DNA of 34,965 nt from Craurococcus roseus (GTDB lineage Bacteria > Pseudomonadota > Alphaproteobacteria > Acetobacterales > Acetobacteraceae): the NCBI RefSeq assembly GCF_039523795.1, contig NZ_BAAAFZ010000120.1:1-34965 (forward strand), given 5' to 3'. The position numbers were made by a program, and so were the translations under genes. Of this stretch, positions 34,290-34,965 are shown one piece after another (positions within the stretch are counted from its first letter, which is position 1; the number at the start of each line of letters is the position of its first letter). The notes beneath the pieces were generated by a model. That model did not search any database. It saw only the letters and a program-made list of their open reading frames with translations, and had not been told where the DNA came from.

Positions 34290-34965
34290 GCCGAGCCCCT
34301 CCGGCGGACCCGCCGCCGCCCGACGACGCGGCGCTCGCCGCGGCGCTGGTGGCGGTGGACCCGCGGGGGACCGGCGTGTCGCTCCGCGCCCCACCCGGGC
34401 CGGCGCGCGACGGCTGGCTGGCGCTGCTGCGGGCCGGGCTGCCGCCCGACGCCCCGTACCGCCGCCTGCCGGCTTCCGTGCCGGACAGCCGTTTGCTCGG
34501 CGGCCTCGACCTCGCCGCCACCCTCGCCGCCGGCCGTCCCGTCGCCGAGCGCGGCCTTCTGGCGGAAGCCGACGGCGGCTTGGTGGTGGTCGCCATGGCG
34601 GAGCGGCTGCCGCCATCGACGGCGGCGCGCTTGGCCGCCGCCATGGACGACGGCGCCGTTTCGGCGGAGCGCGACGGGCTGGCCTTGCGGCACCCGGCCC
34701 GGGTCGGCGTGGTGGCGTTGGACGAGGGTTTGGAGCCCGAGGAGCGGCCGGCGCCGGCGCTGCTGGACCGCCTCGCCTTCCACTTGGCCCTGGACTCGCC
34801 GCCCGACCCGGTAGCCGCGCCTTCGCCCGCCGCCATCGCCGCCGCCCGCGCCCGGCTGCCGCGCGTCGGCGCCGCGGACGACGCGGTGCTGCGCGCCCTG
34901 TGCGAGACCGCGGCGGCGCTCGGCATCGACTCGCCGCGCGCGCCGCTGTTGGCGTTGCGGGCCGC
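34286..34965 (+). CDS. bchD: Magnesium chelatase subunit D (N-terminal part, cut by window end)
   Basis: The frame opens with GTG overlapping the bchI stop (GTGA) and runs off the right edge (about 226 residues visible). The visible part is the degenerate AAA+ region of BchD: YRRLPASVPDSRLLGGLDLAATLAAGRP, the LLAEADGGLVVVAMAERL strand, and LLDRLAFHLAL (shown in short). Weak ATPase motifs are expected in this subunit. The acidic/proline linker and integrin-like domain would lie outside the window. Confidence 0.88.
   Translation, partial: MSRAPPADPPPPDDAALAAALVAVDPRGTGVSLRAPPGPARDGWLALLRAGLPPDAPYRRLPASVPDSRLLGGLDLAATLAAGRPVAERGLLAEADGGLVVVAMAERLPPSTAARLAAAMDDGAVSAERDGLALRHPARVGVVALDEGLEPEERPAPALLDRLAFHLALDSPPDPVAAPSPAAIAAARARLPRVGAADDAVLRALCETAAALGIDSPRAPLLALRA

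Noticed and set aside
1..34965. CRISPR arrays, tRNA or rRNA genes
   Set aside because: No regularly spaced repeats, and no cloverleaf-like or ribosomal sequence, were seen in the spacers, which are few and short.

Overview
The window is a very GC-rich stretch of an alphaproteobacterial phototroph's chromosome. Most of it is a photosynthesis gene cluster for bacteriochlorophyll and a type-2 reaction centre, flanked on the left by hopanoid genes. Three features point to a purple bacterium or aerobic anoxygenic phototroph: ALA synthase (Shemin pathway), an oxygen-dependent AcsF cyclase, and PpsR/AerR regulators beside puhABC. The hopanoid genes and very high GC would fit Rhodospirillales/Acetobacteraceae-like groups, but the sequence alone does not fix the genus.

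Left part (1-10.2 kb). A gene end (2-73) is followed by a lone PD-(D/E)XK-nuclease-like protein whose composition differs from its surroundings. Then comes a hopanoid block: shc, hpnB and hpnA on the minus strand, with divergent hpnM. Next are a flavin/PPOX-type protein and two related periplasmic c-type cytochromes, separated by a complete IS5-family (IS427-like) element. TspO and a small membrane protein follow on the plus strand.

Middle (10.2-17.4 kb, minus strand). A compact operon reads aerR - ppsR - bchG - BCD-family MFS protein - bchP - hemC. It combines redox/light regulators, the last two steps of bacteriochlorophyll assembly (esterification and phytyl reduction) and an early haem-pathway enzyme.

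Right part (17.4 kb to the end, plus strand). One run of overlapping genes reads bchF-bchN-bchB-bchH-bchL-bchM-lhaA-puhA-puhB-puhC-(small protein)-acsF-puhE-hemA-bchI-bchD, with bchD cut by the window edge. It makes Mg-protoporphyrin, its methyl ester, the isocyclic ring and chlorophyllide (light-independent reductase), and it encodes the reaction-centre H subunit and assembly factors.

The aerR/bchF divergent spacer carries a perfect PpsR box (TGT-N12-ACA) and a cluster of near matches. A near-perfect FNR-type site sits inside the 3' end of puhE, upstream of hemA, in class-II geometry with a -10-like hexamer. The reaction-centre L/M genes, LH1 genes, bchCXYZ and carotenoid genes are not in this window. 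I found no wholly unknown system. The points most worth checking are the PpsR protein lacking one redox cysteine, the FNR-type hemA promoter, the hemC insertion, the cytochrome pair split by an IS, and the small protein between puhC and acsF.
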